Positions 8,659 to 17,783 of a DNA stretch of 64,000 nt are shown here, one piece after another. This DNA is from Streptomyces sp. Edi4. Lineage in GTDB: Bacteria; Actinomycetota; Actinomycetes; Streptomycetales; Streptomycetaceae. The position numbers were made by a program, and so were the translations under genes. How positions within the stretch are numbered: position 1 is the stretch's first letter; the number at the start of each line of letters is the position of its first letter. Under the pieces are notes generated by a model. The model had not been told where the DNA came from. It was given only the letters and a program-made list of their open reading frames with translations, and made no database searches. The stretch spans positions 6,758,001 through 6,822,000 of the forward strand of contig NZ_JBEJGY010000004.1 of assembly GCF_040253615.1 (NCBI RefSeq), in the 5' to 3' direction.

Positions 8659-9085
8659 CACGGGACTCCAGGGATGAGTGACGACTGAGAGAGGGCGCAC
8701 GCGACCAGCGGCAGAAGGGCGCTCGGATACGCCGACGGGCGCACGGCGTGCGGGAGTCGAGCCGGGGAGCGTCGTGCTGAGCCGTGGTGCGTCGTAGTGC
8801 AAAGGGGGCCGACGGCCCTGTCCCGGGGCACGTCGTACAGAACTGCCGAACCGACGATCACTCGCGGTGGCTGCGTCACCAGGCCACCGGAGTCGCGGGG
8901 GTTACCCGCTCACCTGAGATTAACCGGCGAGTAACGAGCGCGCCAGACCTCCGCCCCGCTGAGTCTTTGTGACGTGGGTCGCGTGCGGGCTGGGGGTTGT
9001 GGCTGGGGCGGTGTGTGCGGCGGGGCGGGTGGATGGGAGTGGGGAGTGCGGTGGGTCCGGCTCTCGGGGACGGTGCGTGCGGGTG
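8659..9085. other. Intergenic region with a possible operator at 8901-8935
   Basis: No gene is seen. On the minus strand it leads into the dehydrogenase gene; on the other side lies the stop of the LuxR-family gene. An interrupted inverted repeat GTTACCCGC (8901-8909) and GCGAGTAAC (8927-8935), with one mismatch and 17 bases between, surrounds TTAACCGGCGAGTAA. Such TTAC...GTAA elements resemble TetR-type operators, so it may be a control site for fatty-acid-related genes, but this is only a resemblance. Confidence 0.35.
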
Positions 9086-12000
9086 TCAGCCGAGCGGCGC
9101 GTCCAGGGCCGTGGCGAGCTGGTCGCGTGAGGCGAGCGCCAGCTTCGTCAGGACGCGGTCCACGTGCGCGGCCACCGCGCGCGGTGACAGGAAGAGCTCC
9201 GCACCCACCTCGCGGTCGGTCAGACCCTGCCCGGCGAGGCGCGCGATGTGCGCTTCCAGGGGCGACAGCGCCCGCGCCGCCGCGAGGTGGGGACGGCTGG
9301 CCGCAGCACTGTCCGGCGTCACCGTCCGCCCGCCCGCGAGCGCCAACTCCTCGCGGGCCGCCGCCGACCAGGGCCGCGCCCCGATCCGGTCGAAGGCGAC
9401 CCGCGCGGAGCGCAGCAGCGGACGTGCCTCGGCGCTACGGTGCCGGCGGGCGAGCCAGCCGCCGTACGCGAGCTCGGCGCGGGCCCGTGGCCAGGGCCAG
9501 CGGGCCAGATTCTCGCCAAGCGCCCGCCGGAACAGGGTCTCCGCCTCGACGTCGTCGGCCAGGACCGCCGCCGCGTACCGCAGGTGGACGCGCACCAGCG
9601 GCGCCGGGGACCGGGCGGTGCGCCGCGCGAGGGACGCGAGCACCCGCGCCGCGTCACCGCGTCGCGCCGCGCGTACGGCCGCGTCGGCGAGGAAGCCGAT
9701 CGCGCCCAGCCTCTCCAGGCACACCGCGCCGCCGTCCGGCTCCGGGCTCTGCGAATCCGGGCCCCCCTCCCCGGCGAGCGGGCCGCGATCGCAATCGGGG
9801 CCCTCGCAATCAAGGTCCTCGTCTTCGGGGAACAGGCCGCGCAGCACGTCGTACGCATCGCCGTGGCGCCCGGCCGCGCACGCGGCGATGCCACGGGCCA
9901 GGCCCACCCGCACCGCCAGACCCGCGTCCCGGACCGAGCAGGCGCCCTCGGCGCGACCCGCCAGACGCAGGGCCGCCCGGCCGTCACCGCGCAGGGCCGA
10001 GGCCAGGGCGTCGTCCACCAGCGTGCCCGCCGTATCCGCCGGCTGCCCCGTCTCGACCGCGATCCGGCGGACCTCGTCGGCGGCCTGGGCGGCCCGGTGC
10101 CAGTCGCCCACGTCGAGCCGGGCCCGTACCTGCGTGGCGAGCACGGGCGGCAGCAGGTCCAGACGCCCCCGCGCGCGCAGCCCGCTCTCCGCGCGGTCGA
10201 GGAAGTCGCCCGCCGCCACCGGATCACCCACCGCGTGGGCGGCCGAGCCGAGCAGACACAGCCGCTCGGCATCGGTGACGTTCCTCGTCAAGGCGGATCG
10301 GGTCCCTCCCAACTGCCCCAGTACGTACGCTGCTTGACGCACCGGCTGGGCCAGCGCGAGCGTGGCGGTCAGCCGGGGTTCGCACGCCGGTCCCCGCAGG
10401 GACGTGGCGAGGGCGACGAGGCGTTCTCGCACCGGCGCGTCGGCCTCCGCGCGCCGGCAGCGCAGCGCGGCGGCGAGCAGCAGATCAAACGCCAGCGACA
10501 AGTCCTGGTCCGCCGTCGAGAGGTCTCCGTCCGCCAGCGGGAAGTCCCGGGCGCACGCGACGCGTTCGGCCATCGCGCACAAACGCAGGACGGTGTCGTC
10601 GTCTCGTGTGCCGTCCGGCGTGCGCCCCGGGGGACGCGCGGTCCTGGCCCGATCGTCCCTCTCCGGGCCGGGCCCGGTCCGGCCGCACCGGCGCGGGGAC
10701 GTAGCGGCGTCGCCTTCCCCGTGCTCCCGCGCCCGTTCCCCCAGCCACGCCGCCCAGGCCTGCTCGCGCTCGTCCAGGGTGGTCGCGGTCAGGGCGGAGA
10801 GCGGGCGGTGTACGAGGTCGGGGCGGGAGGCGCGGGCGCTGTGGTCGGCGGCCAGGAGCAGTCGGCGGTCGCGGCGCGCCGGGGACGATGTGAGCCGTGC
10901 GGCCTGCTCCAGCGTCCGGACCGTGAGGGCGGCCGAGCCCCGGTCGAGCGGGATTTGGTGGGCGGCCGCGAGCTCGTCCGCCACGGCGTCGTCGAACCCC
11001 TCCACCGCCAGCGCGCGGTGCCAACTCGCGCGGTAGGGATCGGCGGCGAAGACACCGGCGAGCGCCGCGTGCGCCGCCCGCCGCCGCGGCCGGGGCTCGG
11101 CGCGGAACGTGCCCGCGCGCGCCGCCGTGTGGCGGAGGCGGACCCGGTCCTCCTCGACGCGCAGCAGACCGGCGTCCACCGCGCGGCCCAGATCACCGGC
11201 GGACACCGGGACGCCACCGCCGAGCGCGGAGGCGGCGGCCAGGACCTCCAGGACCCGCCCGACGCCCGCGACGGCCGCCACCAGCACCACGTCCCGCGCG
11301 GGCGGCGAAAGCCCCTCCAGACGTGCGGCGAACACCTGCTCAAGGCGCTCAGGCAGGGGTGTCGGGGAGTCCCACCACTGCTGGTCGCCGTGCTCAATTC
11401 CGCGATAGGAGCTGGGCAGTTCGGCCAAAGCAAGGAGGTTTCCCCCGGCCGCCGCGAGCACGCGCCGGCGCTGGGCGGGCGTGAGGCCGGTGGCCGTGAC
11501 CGCGAGGATTTCACGGGCCGCCGCCGGGCCGAGCGCTGTGAGGTCAAGGCGCTCAGGACCGGCCGGGGGCGGCCGCTCGCCGGGACCGCTCCTGGCCGTC
11601 GCGCACAGCAGGACGGGATCGTCACCCACGCGCCGGGCGAGAAAGCCGAACGCCTCGAAGCTGGGCTCGTCGAGCCAGGTGAGATCGTCGATGGCGGCGA
11701 ACACCGGCCGGCCCACCGCGCACTCGCTCAACAGGTGCAGCGCGGCGAGCGCCACGAGGTGGGGTCCCGGCGCGGGCCCCGCCGGCTCGCCGAACGCGGT
11801 GAGCAGCGCGGTGCGCTGAGCCACGGGCAGCGCGCCCGCCGCACCCATCAGCGGGCGCAGCAGCTCACGCAGTGCGGCGTAGGGAGGGGACGCAGGGCAC
11901 GGCGTGCCCGATGTGGCCAGAACCAGCAGGCCCGCGTCGGCGGCGAACCCGCGTGCCGCGCGCAGCAGGGTCGACTTGCCGCTGCCGGGCGCCCCCCGGA

Positions 12001-12151
12001 TGACGAGCGCGCCCCCGCCGGGCGAGGTGCGCGAGGGGGCGGGCCCCACCGAGCGGATCCGCGCGGCGAGCGCCGCGAGCTCGGCCCGGCGGCCCGGTAA
12101 CCAGGGACGCGCGGGCCCATCGCCCAGTGCCGGACTGCCGATGGCCTCCAT
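9086..12151 (-). CDS. Large ATP-binding LuxR-family (LAL) regulator
   Basis: 1021-residue regulator. The N-terminus carries an AAA/STAND-type NTPase with Walker A GAPGSGKST at residues 53-61 and a Walker B-like VFAAIDDLTWLD near residue 150. The middle is a long Ala/Arg-rich helical region, probably TPR-like, and residues 962-1021 form a LuxR-type HTH (LSPLEAHIARLAGQGLTDRE, then LFLSPRAVAAHVDRVLTKL). GAGGAG lies seven bases before ATG 12151. LAL proteins are usually activators of catabolic or secondary-metabolism genes and respond to a ligand through the NTPase and TPR part. It is divergent from the HEAT-repeat gene and no pathway partner is adjacent, so its target is unknown. Confidence 0.9.
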   Translation of the reverse strand: MEAIGSPALGDGPARPWLPGRRAELAALAARIRSVGPAPSRTSPGGGALVIRGAPGSGKSTLLRAARGFAADAGLLVLATSGTPCPASPPYAALRELLRPLMGAAGALPVAQRTALLTAFGEPAGPAPGPHLVALAALHLLSECAVGRPVFAAIDDLTWLDEPSFEAFGFLARRVGDDPVLLCATARSGPGERPPPAGPERLDLTALGPAAAREILAVTATGLTPAQRRRVLAAAGGNLLALAELPSSYRGIEHGDQQWWDSPTPLPERLEQVFAARLEGLSPPARDVVLVAAVAGVGRVLEVLAAASALGGGVPVSAGDLGRAVDAGLLRVEEDRVRLRHTAARAGTFRAEPRPRRRAAHAALAGVFAADPYRASWHRALAVEGFDDAVADELAAAHQIPLDRGSAALTVRTLEQAARLTSSPARRDRRLLLAADHSARASRPDLVHRPLSALTATTLDEREQAWAAWLGERAREHGEGDAATSPRRCGRTGPGPERDDRARTARPPGRTPDGTRDDDTVLRLCAMAERVACARDFPLADGDLSTADQDLSLAFDLLLAAALRCRRAEADAPVRERLVALATSLRGPACEPRLTATLALAQPVRQAAYVLGQLGGTRSALTRNVTDAERLCLLGSAAHAVGDPVAAGDFLDRAESGLRARGRLDLLPPVLATQVRARLDVGDWHRAAQAADEVRRIAVETGQPADTAGTLVDDALASALRGDGRAALRLAGRAEGACSVRDAGLAVRVGLARGIAACAAGRHGDAYDVLRGLFPEDEDLDCEGPDCDRGPLAGEGGPDSQSPEPDGGAVCLERLGAIGFLADAAVRAARRGDAARVLASLARRTARSPAPLVRVHLRYAAAVLADDVEAETLFRRALGENLARWPWPRARAELAYGGWLARRHRSAEARPLLRSARVAFDRIGARPWSAAAREELALAGGRTVTPDSAAASRPHLAAARALSPLEAHIARLAGQGLTDREVGAELFLSPRAVAAHVDRVLTKLALASRDQLATALDAPLG

Positions 12152-12257
12152 GGGGCTGCTCCTCGCGTGGGGTCCTTGCCCGTGGCATGTCCCGGTGTGT
12201 GCCGGGATCCGATCATCCTTGGGTCCCCAACGGCCTTACGCCACTAGGCTTTTGGAC

Positions 12258-12833
12258 ATGGACGAGGAGTTCCGTTCCCTCGTGGACCGGGTGCGCGGCG
12301 AGAGCGGCGGGTCGGCGGCGTACGAACGGCTGCTCGCCGCCGTAGATCCCGATGAGCTCGCCGCCGTGCTCACCGAGCGTGAACGCCCGCTCTGGGCACG
12401 GGAATTGGCAGCCTTCCGGCTGGGGGTCGCGGGGGACCGGCGGGCCTTCGAGGCGCTGGTCCTGCTGCTCAACCACCGCGACCCCGAGCGGTGCGTGAGC
12501 GCCGCCCACGCCCTCGCGCGCCTGGGCGACCCCCGCACGGCGCGCGCGGCGGCGGCGCTGGCCACCAACGAACTGCGCACGGCCTACGCCCTGCATCCGG
12601 TGCGGCTGCTCACCGCGCTGCGCGCCCCCGAGTCCGTACCGGCCCTGATCAAGACTCTGCGGCCGCTGCTCTCGCCGCAGGGCCCCTACGGCCGGGTGGC
12701 CGTGGCCTGCATCGAGGGCCTGGGCGAGCTCGGTGACCGGCGGGCCGTCGAGATCCTGACCGAGGCCCTGGCCCACCCCCGCCTCGCCCGTCAGGCGGCG
12801 TGGGCCCTGCGCCGCATCGAAGCCGGCCGGTGA
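12258..12833 (+). CDS. HEAT-repeat protein
   Basis: 191-residue cytosolic protein of repeated helix pairs. Motifs such as LWARELAAFRLGVAGDRRAFEALV, SAAHALARLGDPRTARAAAAL, ESVPALIKTL and IEGLGELGDRRAVEILTEAL are PBS-lyase/HEAT-type repeats, four to five in number. Such proteins act as protein-binding scaffolds; no enzyme signature is present. I chose ATG 12258 (MDEEFRSLVDR). It has no ribosome-binding site, but TAGGCT lies seven bases upstream, so a leaderless transcript is plausible. It is divergent from the LAL gene and convergent with the Rid gene. A partner or pathway cannot be named. Confidence 0.8.
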   Translation: MDEEFRSLVDRVRGESGGSAAYERLLAAVDPDELAAVLTERERPLWARELAAFRLGVAGDRRAFEALVLLLNHRDPERCVSAAHALARLGDPRTARAAAALATNELRTAYALHPVRLLTALRAPESVPALIKTLRPLLSPQGPYGRVAVACIEGLGELGDRRAVEILTEALAHPRLARQAAWALRRIEAGR

Positions 12834-12874
12834 GGCGAGCGGGGGCCCGGACGACGCCACTTCGAAGACACGAT

Positions 12875-13276
12875 CTAGGCGGGCGCGGTGACCGCGAACG
12901 CCTCGATCTCCACGAGCAGTTCGGGCCGGACCAGGGCGCCGACCTGGACGGCCGAGCTCGCGGGCAGCCGCTCGTGGCCCATGGCGGCCTCGCGCGCCGC
13001 GCGGACCGCCGGCATGTGGGCCATGTCCGTGACGAAGTACGTCAGCTTCACCACGTCGTCGAACGTGGCGCCCGCCGCGGCCAGGGCGCGGCGCAGGTTC
13101 TCGAAGACCCGCTCGGCCTGGGCCCGGGCGTCGCCCGCGCCGACCACGTCGCCCTCCTCGTCCAGAGCGCACTGCCCCGATATCGCGACGAACCGTCCCG
13201 TCCCCCAGACCACATGGCTGTAGGCGGGGCTGGGCGCGAGGCCTTCGGGGGCGGGGACATGGGTCAATGAGGTCAT
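12875..13276 (-). CDS. Rid-family (YjgF/YER057c/UK114) protein
   Basis: 133-residue RidA-like protein. The family fold is seen in AISGQCALDEEGDVVGAGD, AQAERVFENLRRALAAAGATFDDVVKLTYFVTDM and the C-terminal SSAVQVGALVRPELLVEIEAFA, where the Arg before PELLVEIEA matches the conserved substrate-binding Arg of deaminating Rid proteins. Members hydrolyse reactive enamine/imine intermediates from PLP enzymes. ATG 13276 is preceded by GAGGA at a good distance. It stands alone, with no amino-acid gene next to it, so the exact substrate is unknown. Confidence 0.88.
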   Translation of the reverse strand: MTSLTHVPAPEGLAPSPAYSHVVWGTGRFVAISGQCALDEEGDVVGAGDARAQAERVFENLRRALAAAGATFDDVVKLTYFVTDMAHMPAVRAAREAAMGHERLPASSAVQVGALVRPELLVEIEAFAVTAPA

Positions 13277-13322
13277 GCGCCCATCCTCGCGCACGCCACT
13301 GACAGCGCGCCGTCGGGGCGGT

Positions 13323-14357
13323 TCAGAGCAGGGTGAGCTGGGTCGGCTCCGGCTCGCTCGGCGCGGCGGCCGGGATGCGCCGGGCCGCTCCGCGACGGGC
13401 GGGTCCGATGCCGAACTCGGTGGCCAGCTCGTGCACTTGGCCGGTGATCCGGCGCTGGTACCACTTGGGCGCGTACGCCCCTTCCGCGTACAGCCGCTCG
13501 TAACGGCGCACCAGATGCGGATGGTGCTGCCCGAGCCAGGCCATGAACCACTCGCGGGCGCCGGGCCGCAGATGGAGCGTCAGCGGGGTCACCGAGGTGG
13601 CGCCCGACGCGGCGATCGCGCGGACCGTGGCACGCAGCTGGTCGGGGTGGTCGCCGAGGAAGGGGATCACGGGGGCCATCAGGACCGAGCACCCGACGCC
13701 GTGCTCGGTCAGCGTCCGTACGACGTCGAGGCGGCGCTCCGGCGCGGGCGTGCCCGGCTCGACGGTGCGCCACAGCTCCTGGTCGAGGAAGCCGACGGAC
13801 ACCGAGGCGCCGACATCCGTCACAGCGGCGGCCTGCTTCAGGAGCTCCAGGTCCCGCAGGATGAGCGTGCCCTTGGTGAGGATGGAGAACGGGTTCGCGT
13901 GATCGCGCAGGGCCGCGATGATGCCCGGCATCAGGCGGTAACGGCCCTCGGCGCGCTGGTAGCAGTCGACATTGGTGCCCATCGCGATGTGCGCCCCCTG
14001 CCAGCGGCGCGAGGAGAGGTGGGAGCGCAGCAGCTCCGGCGCGTTGACCTTCACCACGATCTGGGAGTCGAAACCGAGGCCGGTGTCCAGGTCCAGATAG
14101 CTGTGCGTCTTGCGGGCGAAGCAGTACACGCACGCGTGCGAACAGCCCCGGTAGGGGTTGACGGTCCACTCGAACGGCATGCGGGAGGCACCCGGCACCC
14201 GGTTGACGATCGAGCGTGCCCGGATCTCGTGGAAGGTGATCCCCCGGAACTCGGGGGTGTCGAACGTTCGGGTCGTCACCGCGTCGGCGGCGAACAGCGC
14301 GGCCGTACCCGCCCGGGCCGCCGGGGCGTCGTCATCGGCGAGATTCTCCCAGCGCAT
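13323..14357 (-). CDS. Rv2578c-family radical SAM protein
   Basis: 344-residue radical SAM enzyme. The Fe-S cluster motif is CSHACVYC near residues 75-82, preceded by the characteristic NPYRGC and followed by RKTHSYLDLDTG. Later motifs (IAMGTNVDCYQ, SILTKGTLILRD, LMAPVIPFLGDH) fit the SplB-like family named after mycobacterial Rv2578c. ATG 14357 (MRWENLADDD) has GAGGAGG upstream; a start seven codons earlier is possible. The family is related to spore photoproduct lyase-like DNA repair enzymes, but no function has been firmly shown for this group. Single-gene unit, divergent from the SRPBCC gene. Confidence 0.85.
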   Translation of the reverse strand: MRWENLADDDAPAARAGTAALFAADAVTTRTFDTPEFRGITFHEIRARSIVNRVPGASRMPFEWTVNPYRGCSHACVYCFARKTHSYLDLDTGLGFDSQIVVKVNAPELLRSHLSSRRWQGAHIAMGTNVDCYQRAEGRYRLMPGIIAALRDHANPFSILTKGTLILRDLELLKQAAAVTDVGASVSVGFLDQELWRTVEPGTPAPERRLDVVRTLTEHGVGCSVLMAPVIPFLGDHPDQLRATVRAIAASGATSVTPLTLHLRPGAREWFMAWLGQHHPHLVRRYERLYAEGAYAPKWYQRRITGQVHELATEFGIGPARRGAARRIPAAAPSEPEPTQLTLL

Positions 14358-14527
14358 GAACGCCTCCTCGGGTCGCACGGGTCTGTTCGGTCACTCCTAC
14401 CCCTGAATAGAACACATGTTCCCTTCTTGATCGCAACCCGGATTGTGACGGCCGAGCGCGAGGTGGTTGGCTTGGCCCACCCCGAAATCCCCGGAGACCC
14501 CGGAAACCCACTGCTGGAGGAAGCGCC

Positions 14528-14971
14528 ATGGCACAGGTCGAAGCCACGACGGAACGGATCATCGCGGCGGATCCGGAGACCGTGTTCGACACGCTCGCCG
14601 ACTACCGGGCCGGCCGCCCGGCACTCCTGACGGAGCACTTCAGCGAGTACGAGGTCCGCGAGGGCGGCGACGGCGCGGGCACCCTGGTCCACTGGAAGCT
14701 CCAGGCCACCAGCAAGCGGGTGCGCGACTGCCTCCTGGAGGTCACCGAGCCGACCGACGGGCAGCTCGTCGAGAAGGACCGCAACTCCTCCATGGTCACC
14801 ACCTGGACGGTCACGCCGGCCGGCGAGGGCCGCTCCAAGGCCGTCGTCTCCACCGTGTGGAACGGTGCTTCGGGCATCGGCGGGTTCTTCGAAAGGACCT
14901 TCGCGCCCAAGGGACTTGGCCGCATCTACGACGCGATGCTCGCCAACCTCGCCGCCAAGACCGAGAAGTAG
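14528..14971 (+). CDS. SRPBCC-family protein
   Basis: 147-residue START/Bet v1-like protein of the polyketide-cyclase/dehydrase group. The pattern VEATTERIIAADPETVFDTLADY at the N-terminus and the C-terminal helix region GFFERTFAPKGLGRIYDAMLANL are the usual SRPBCC ends; the middle is beta-rich. A perfect GGAGG lies seven bases before ATG 14528. The fold encloses a hydrophobic pocket for lipids or aromatic ligands; in single-gene contexts like this it is often annotated as a possible lipid-binding or coenzyme Q-binding protein. No catalytic residues can be assigned. Confidence 0.85.
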   Translation: MAQVEATTERIIAADPETVFDTLADYRAGRPALLTEHFSEYEVREGGDGAGTLVHWKLQATSKRVRDCLLEVTEPTDGQLVEKDRNSSMVTTWTVTPAGEGRSKAVVSTVWNGASGIGGFFERTFAPKGLGRIYDAMLANLAAKTEK

Positions 14972-15172
14972 CCCCGGGAGGCCCCGGGCGCCCCCCTCCG
15001 CGCGGTCACCGGTTCGGGTGGACTTCCCGTCCACCACGGTTGTGCGCCGTAGGGGCTCCCGCCAGCGCATAAGCGCCCGGCGCACGCCCGGCGCCCTCCC
15101 TCACTCCGCTTGCCCCGGTTGTCGCGTAATGCGAGAAATGGTCGGCGCAGGGCGTGACGAGGGGAGAGTTTC

Positions 15173-17602
15173 GTGGGCGGGATCACTCTGGTGAAGGACG
15201 GGCGGGCCACCGGGCCCGCCGCGGCCCCGGCGGTGGCGGCGGTGCCTTCAGGGGAGGAACGCGCCGCGCCCCAGAAGCAGTTGGACCCCCGCCGGGTGCG
15301 GATGGTCTTCCTGGGCCTGATGCTCACGCTGCTGCTCGCGGCGCTCGACCAGATGATCGTCGCGACCGCGCTGCCCAAGATCGTCGGCGATCTGCGCGGC
15401 CTGGACAAGGTCTCCTGGGCCGTCACCGCCTATCTGCTCGCCTCGACCATCGGGCTGCCCATCTACGGCAAGCTCGGCGACCTCTTCGGTCGTAAACCCG
15501 TCTTCCAGTTCGCGATCGTCGTCTTCGTCATCGGCTCCGCGCTGGCGGGCTGGTCGCGCACGATGGACCAGCTCATCGCCTTCCGCGCCCTGCAAGGCGT
15601 CGGCGGCGGCGGCCTCATGATCGGCGTGCAGGCGATCATCGCGGACATCGTGCCGCCCCGCGAGCGCGGCCGCTTCATGGGCCTGATCGGCGCCGTCTTC
15701 GGGCTGGCCTCGGTCGCGGGCCCCCTGCTCGGCGGGTTCTTCACCGACCACACCTCCTGGCGCTGGTGCTTCTACATCAACGTGCCCTTCGGCCTGGTCA
15801 CCCTCGCCGTCGTCACCGCCGTGCTCCGACTGCCGAGGCCCGCCGTGCGCCCCCGCCTCGACCTGCTCGGCATGCTGCTGCTCGCCGCCGCCTCCACCTG
15901 TCTGGTCCTGCTGACCAGTTGGGGCGGGACCGAGTACGCCTGGGGTTCGCGCACCATCCTGGGGCTCGCCGCCGGCGCCGCCGGAACGACCCTGCTGTTC
16001 CTGGTCGTCGAGAACCACGCGGCCGAACCGGTCATCCCCCTGCGGCTCTTCCGCGACCCCGTCTTCACCGTCTCCGGCCTCGTCGGCGCCGTCATCGGCG
16101 TCGCCCTCTTCGGCGCCGCCAGCTATCTGCCGACGTTCCTGCAAATGGTCGACGGCGTCAGCGCCACCGCGTCCGGACTGCTCGTGCTGCCCATGATGGG
16201 CGGCATCGTCATCGCCTCCGTCATCGCGGGCCAGCTCATCAGCCGAACCGGGCGCTACAAGCCCTACCCGATCATCGGGGGAGCCGTCTCCGCCGTCGGC
16301 ATGTGGCTGCTCTCCCGGCTCGGCACCGACACCCCCCGGCTCGACTACAGCATCTGGATGGCCGTGCTCGGCGCGGGCATCGGCCTGGTCATGCCGGTCC
16401 TCATCGTCGCCGTGCAGAACGCCGCCGACCCCGCCGACCTCGGCACCGCCACCAGCGCCAACAACTACTTCCGGCAGATCGGCGGCAGCGTCGGCGCCGC
16501 CGTCTTCGGCACCCTGTTCACCAACCGCCTCGCCCACGCGCTCGCCGAGCGGCTGCCGGCCTCGGCGCGCCTTCCCGACCCCGAGTCGATCACCCCGCAG
16601 CTGGTGCGCGCCATGCCGCCCGCGCTGCGCGACGGCTACATCCAGGCCTACGCCGACGCCATGCCGCGGATCTTCCTCTACCTCGTGCCGGTGCTCGTGC
16701 TCGGCTTCGTCCTCGCCTTCTTCCTCAAGGAGAAACCGCTGGTGTCCCAGAACGCCCCCACCGCCGAGACGCTTCCCCCGGCCGCCATCGCCGAGACCGC
16801 GCCCCTGCCGCACGCGCGAACCGCCCCCACCTCCCCTTTCTCCAGTGGCGTTCCGGTCTGCGGCACCGTCCAGCACCACGACGGTTCCACCGTGCCGCGC
16901 GCCGCCCTCACCCTCGTCGACGTACGCGGCCAACAGGTCGGGCGCGGCGCGAGCGGCGCGGACGGACGGTACGCGCTGAGCGTGCCGGGCGCCGGGTCCT
17001 ACGTCCTGATCGCCGCCGCCGGCGGTCACCAGCCGCAGGCCGTCGCCGTGACCGTCGGGGAACGCCCCGTCGACCTCGACGTGGTGCTCGGCGGCGCGGG
17101 CCGCCTCGCAGGTGCCGTCGTCACCGCCGACGGCACGCCCGTGCGGGACGCCGCCGTCACCCTCACCGACGTACGCGGCGAGGTGGTGGCCGCCACCCGC
17201 AGCGGGCGCGAGGGGGGCTATGTGATCACGGAGCTGGTGGCGGGGGAGTACACCCTGGCCGCCAGCGCCCCCGCCTTCCGGCCCGCCGCGCTCCCGGTCA
17301 GCGTGCAGGCCTCGCGCGAGACCCGCCAGGACATCGAGCTGGCCGGCGGCGCGGTGCTGCGCGGCACGGTCCGCGCGGGCGGCGGACGCCCCGTCGAGGA
17401 CGCCCGGGTCACCCTGCTCGACGCCGCGGGCAACGTCGTGGACACCCTCACCACCGGCCCCGACGGCACCTTCAGATTCGTCGACCTGTCCTCCGGCGAG
17501 TACACGGTCATCGCGGCCGGGTATCCGCCGGTGGCCACCGTCCTCCAGGTCGCCGGCGGCGGCCGCACCGAGCGCGACCTCCAACTGGGCCACGAGGACT
17601 GA
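15173..17602 (+). CDS. MFS exporter (DHA2 type) with C-terminal carboxypeptidase-regulatory-like repeats
   Basis: 809-residue inner-membrane transporter. After a short cytosolic N-terminus, residues about 40-520 show 14 hydrophobic segments with drug:H+ antiporter motifs: LDQMIVATALPKI, the motif-A segment GKLGDLFGRKPVF, and ALQGVGGGGLMIG. It ends the transporter part with YLVPVLVLGFVLAFFLKEKP. Residues about 560-809 are unusual for a transporter: three beta-sandwich repeats of about 80 residues (GTVQHHDGSTVPRAALTLVD, AGAVVTADGTPVRDAAVTLTD, GTVRAGGGRPVEDARVTLLD) of the CarboxypepD_reg/transthyretin-like type. GTG 15173 follows GGGGAG. The predicted role is proton-driven efflux of drugs or metabolites. 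The repeats may serve as a docking or regulatory domain, but this is inference. Confidence 0.9.
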   Translation: MGGITLVKDGRATGPAAAPAVAAVPSGEERAAPQKQLDPRRVRMVFLGLMLTLLLAALDQMIVATALPKIVGDLRGLDKVSWAVTAYLLASTIGLPIYGKLGDLFGRKPVFQFAIVVFVIGSALAGWSRTMDQLIAFRALQGVGGGGLMIGVQAIIADIVPPRERGRFMGLIGAVFGLASVAGPLLGGFFTDHTSWRWCFYINVPFGLVTLAVVTAVLRLPRPAVRPRLDLLGMLLLAAASTCLVLLTSWGGTEYAWGSRTILGLAAGAAGTTLLFLVVENHAAEPVIPLRLFRDPVFTVSGLVGAVIGVALFGAASYLPTFLQMVDGVSATASGLLVLPMMGGIVIASVIAGQLISRTGRYKPYPIIGGAVSAVGMWLLSRLGTDTPRLDYSIWMAVLGAGIGLVMPVLIVAVQNAADPADLGTATSANNYFRQIGGSVGAAVFGTLFTNRLAHALAERLPASARLPDPESITPQLVRAMPPALRDGYIQAYADAMPRIFLYLVPVLVLGFVLAFFLKEKPLVSQNAPTAETLPPAAIAETAPLPHARTAPTSPFSSGVPVCGTVQHHDGSTVPRAALTLVDVRGQQVGRGASGADGRYALSVPGAGSYVLIAAAGGHQPQAVAVTVGERPVDLDVVLGGAGRLAGAVVTADGTPVRDAAVTLTDVRGEVVAATRSGREGGYVITELVAGEYTLAASAPAFRPAALPVSVQASRETRQDIELAGGAVLRGTVRAGGGRPVEDARVTLLDAAGNVVDTLTTGPDGTFRFVDLSSGEYTVIAAGYPPVATVLQVAGGGRTERDLQLGHED

Positions 17603-17783
17603 CCTCGACTGAACCACTGGGACTGGCCTCAACCGGACCACGGAGGCTGACCTTTGGTCAATGCGTCCGGCATGTGCGCGGGGGCGTACGCCTATTGTGG
17701 AGTTGCCCCGCGCGCGGTGCGCCGATAGCCGTACGGTGGTGGACAGCCGCCGTTCGCCGCGGCGGGGAAGGAGCCCCCCATCC

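Noticed and set aside
8659..8802. 48-residue N-terminal extension of the 3-hydroxyacyl-CoA dehydrogenase
   Set aside because: The Rossmann fold starts right at ATG 8658, which has a GGAG site; the extension has no family character.
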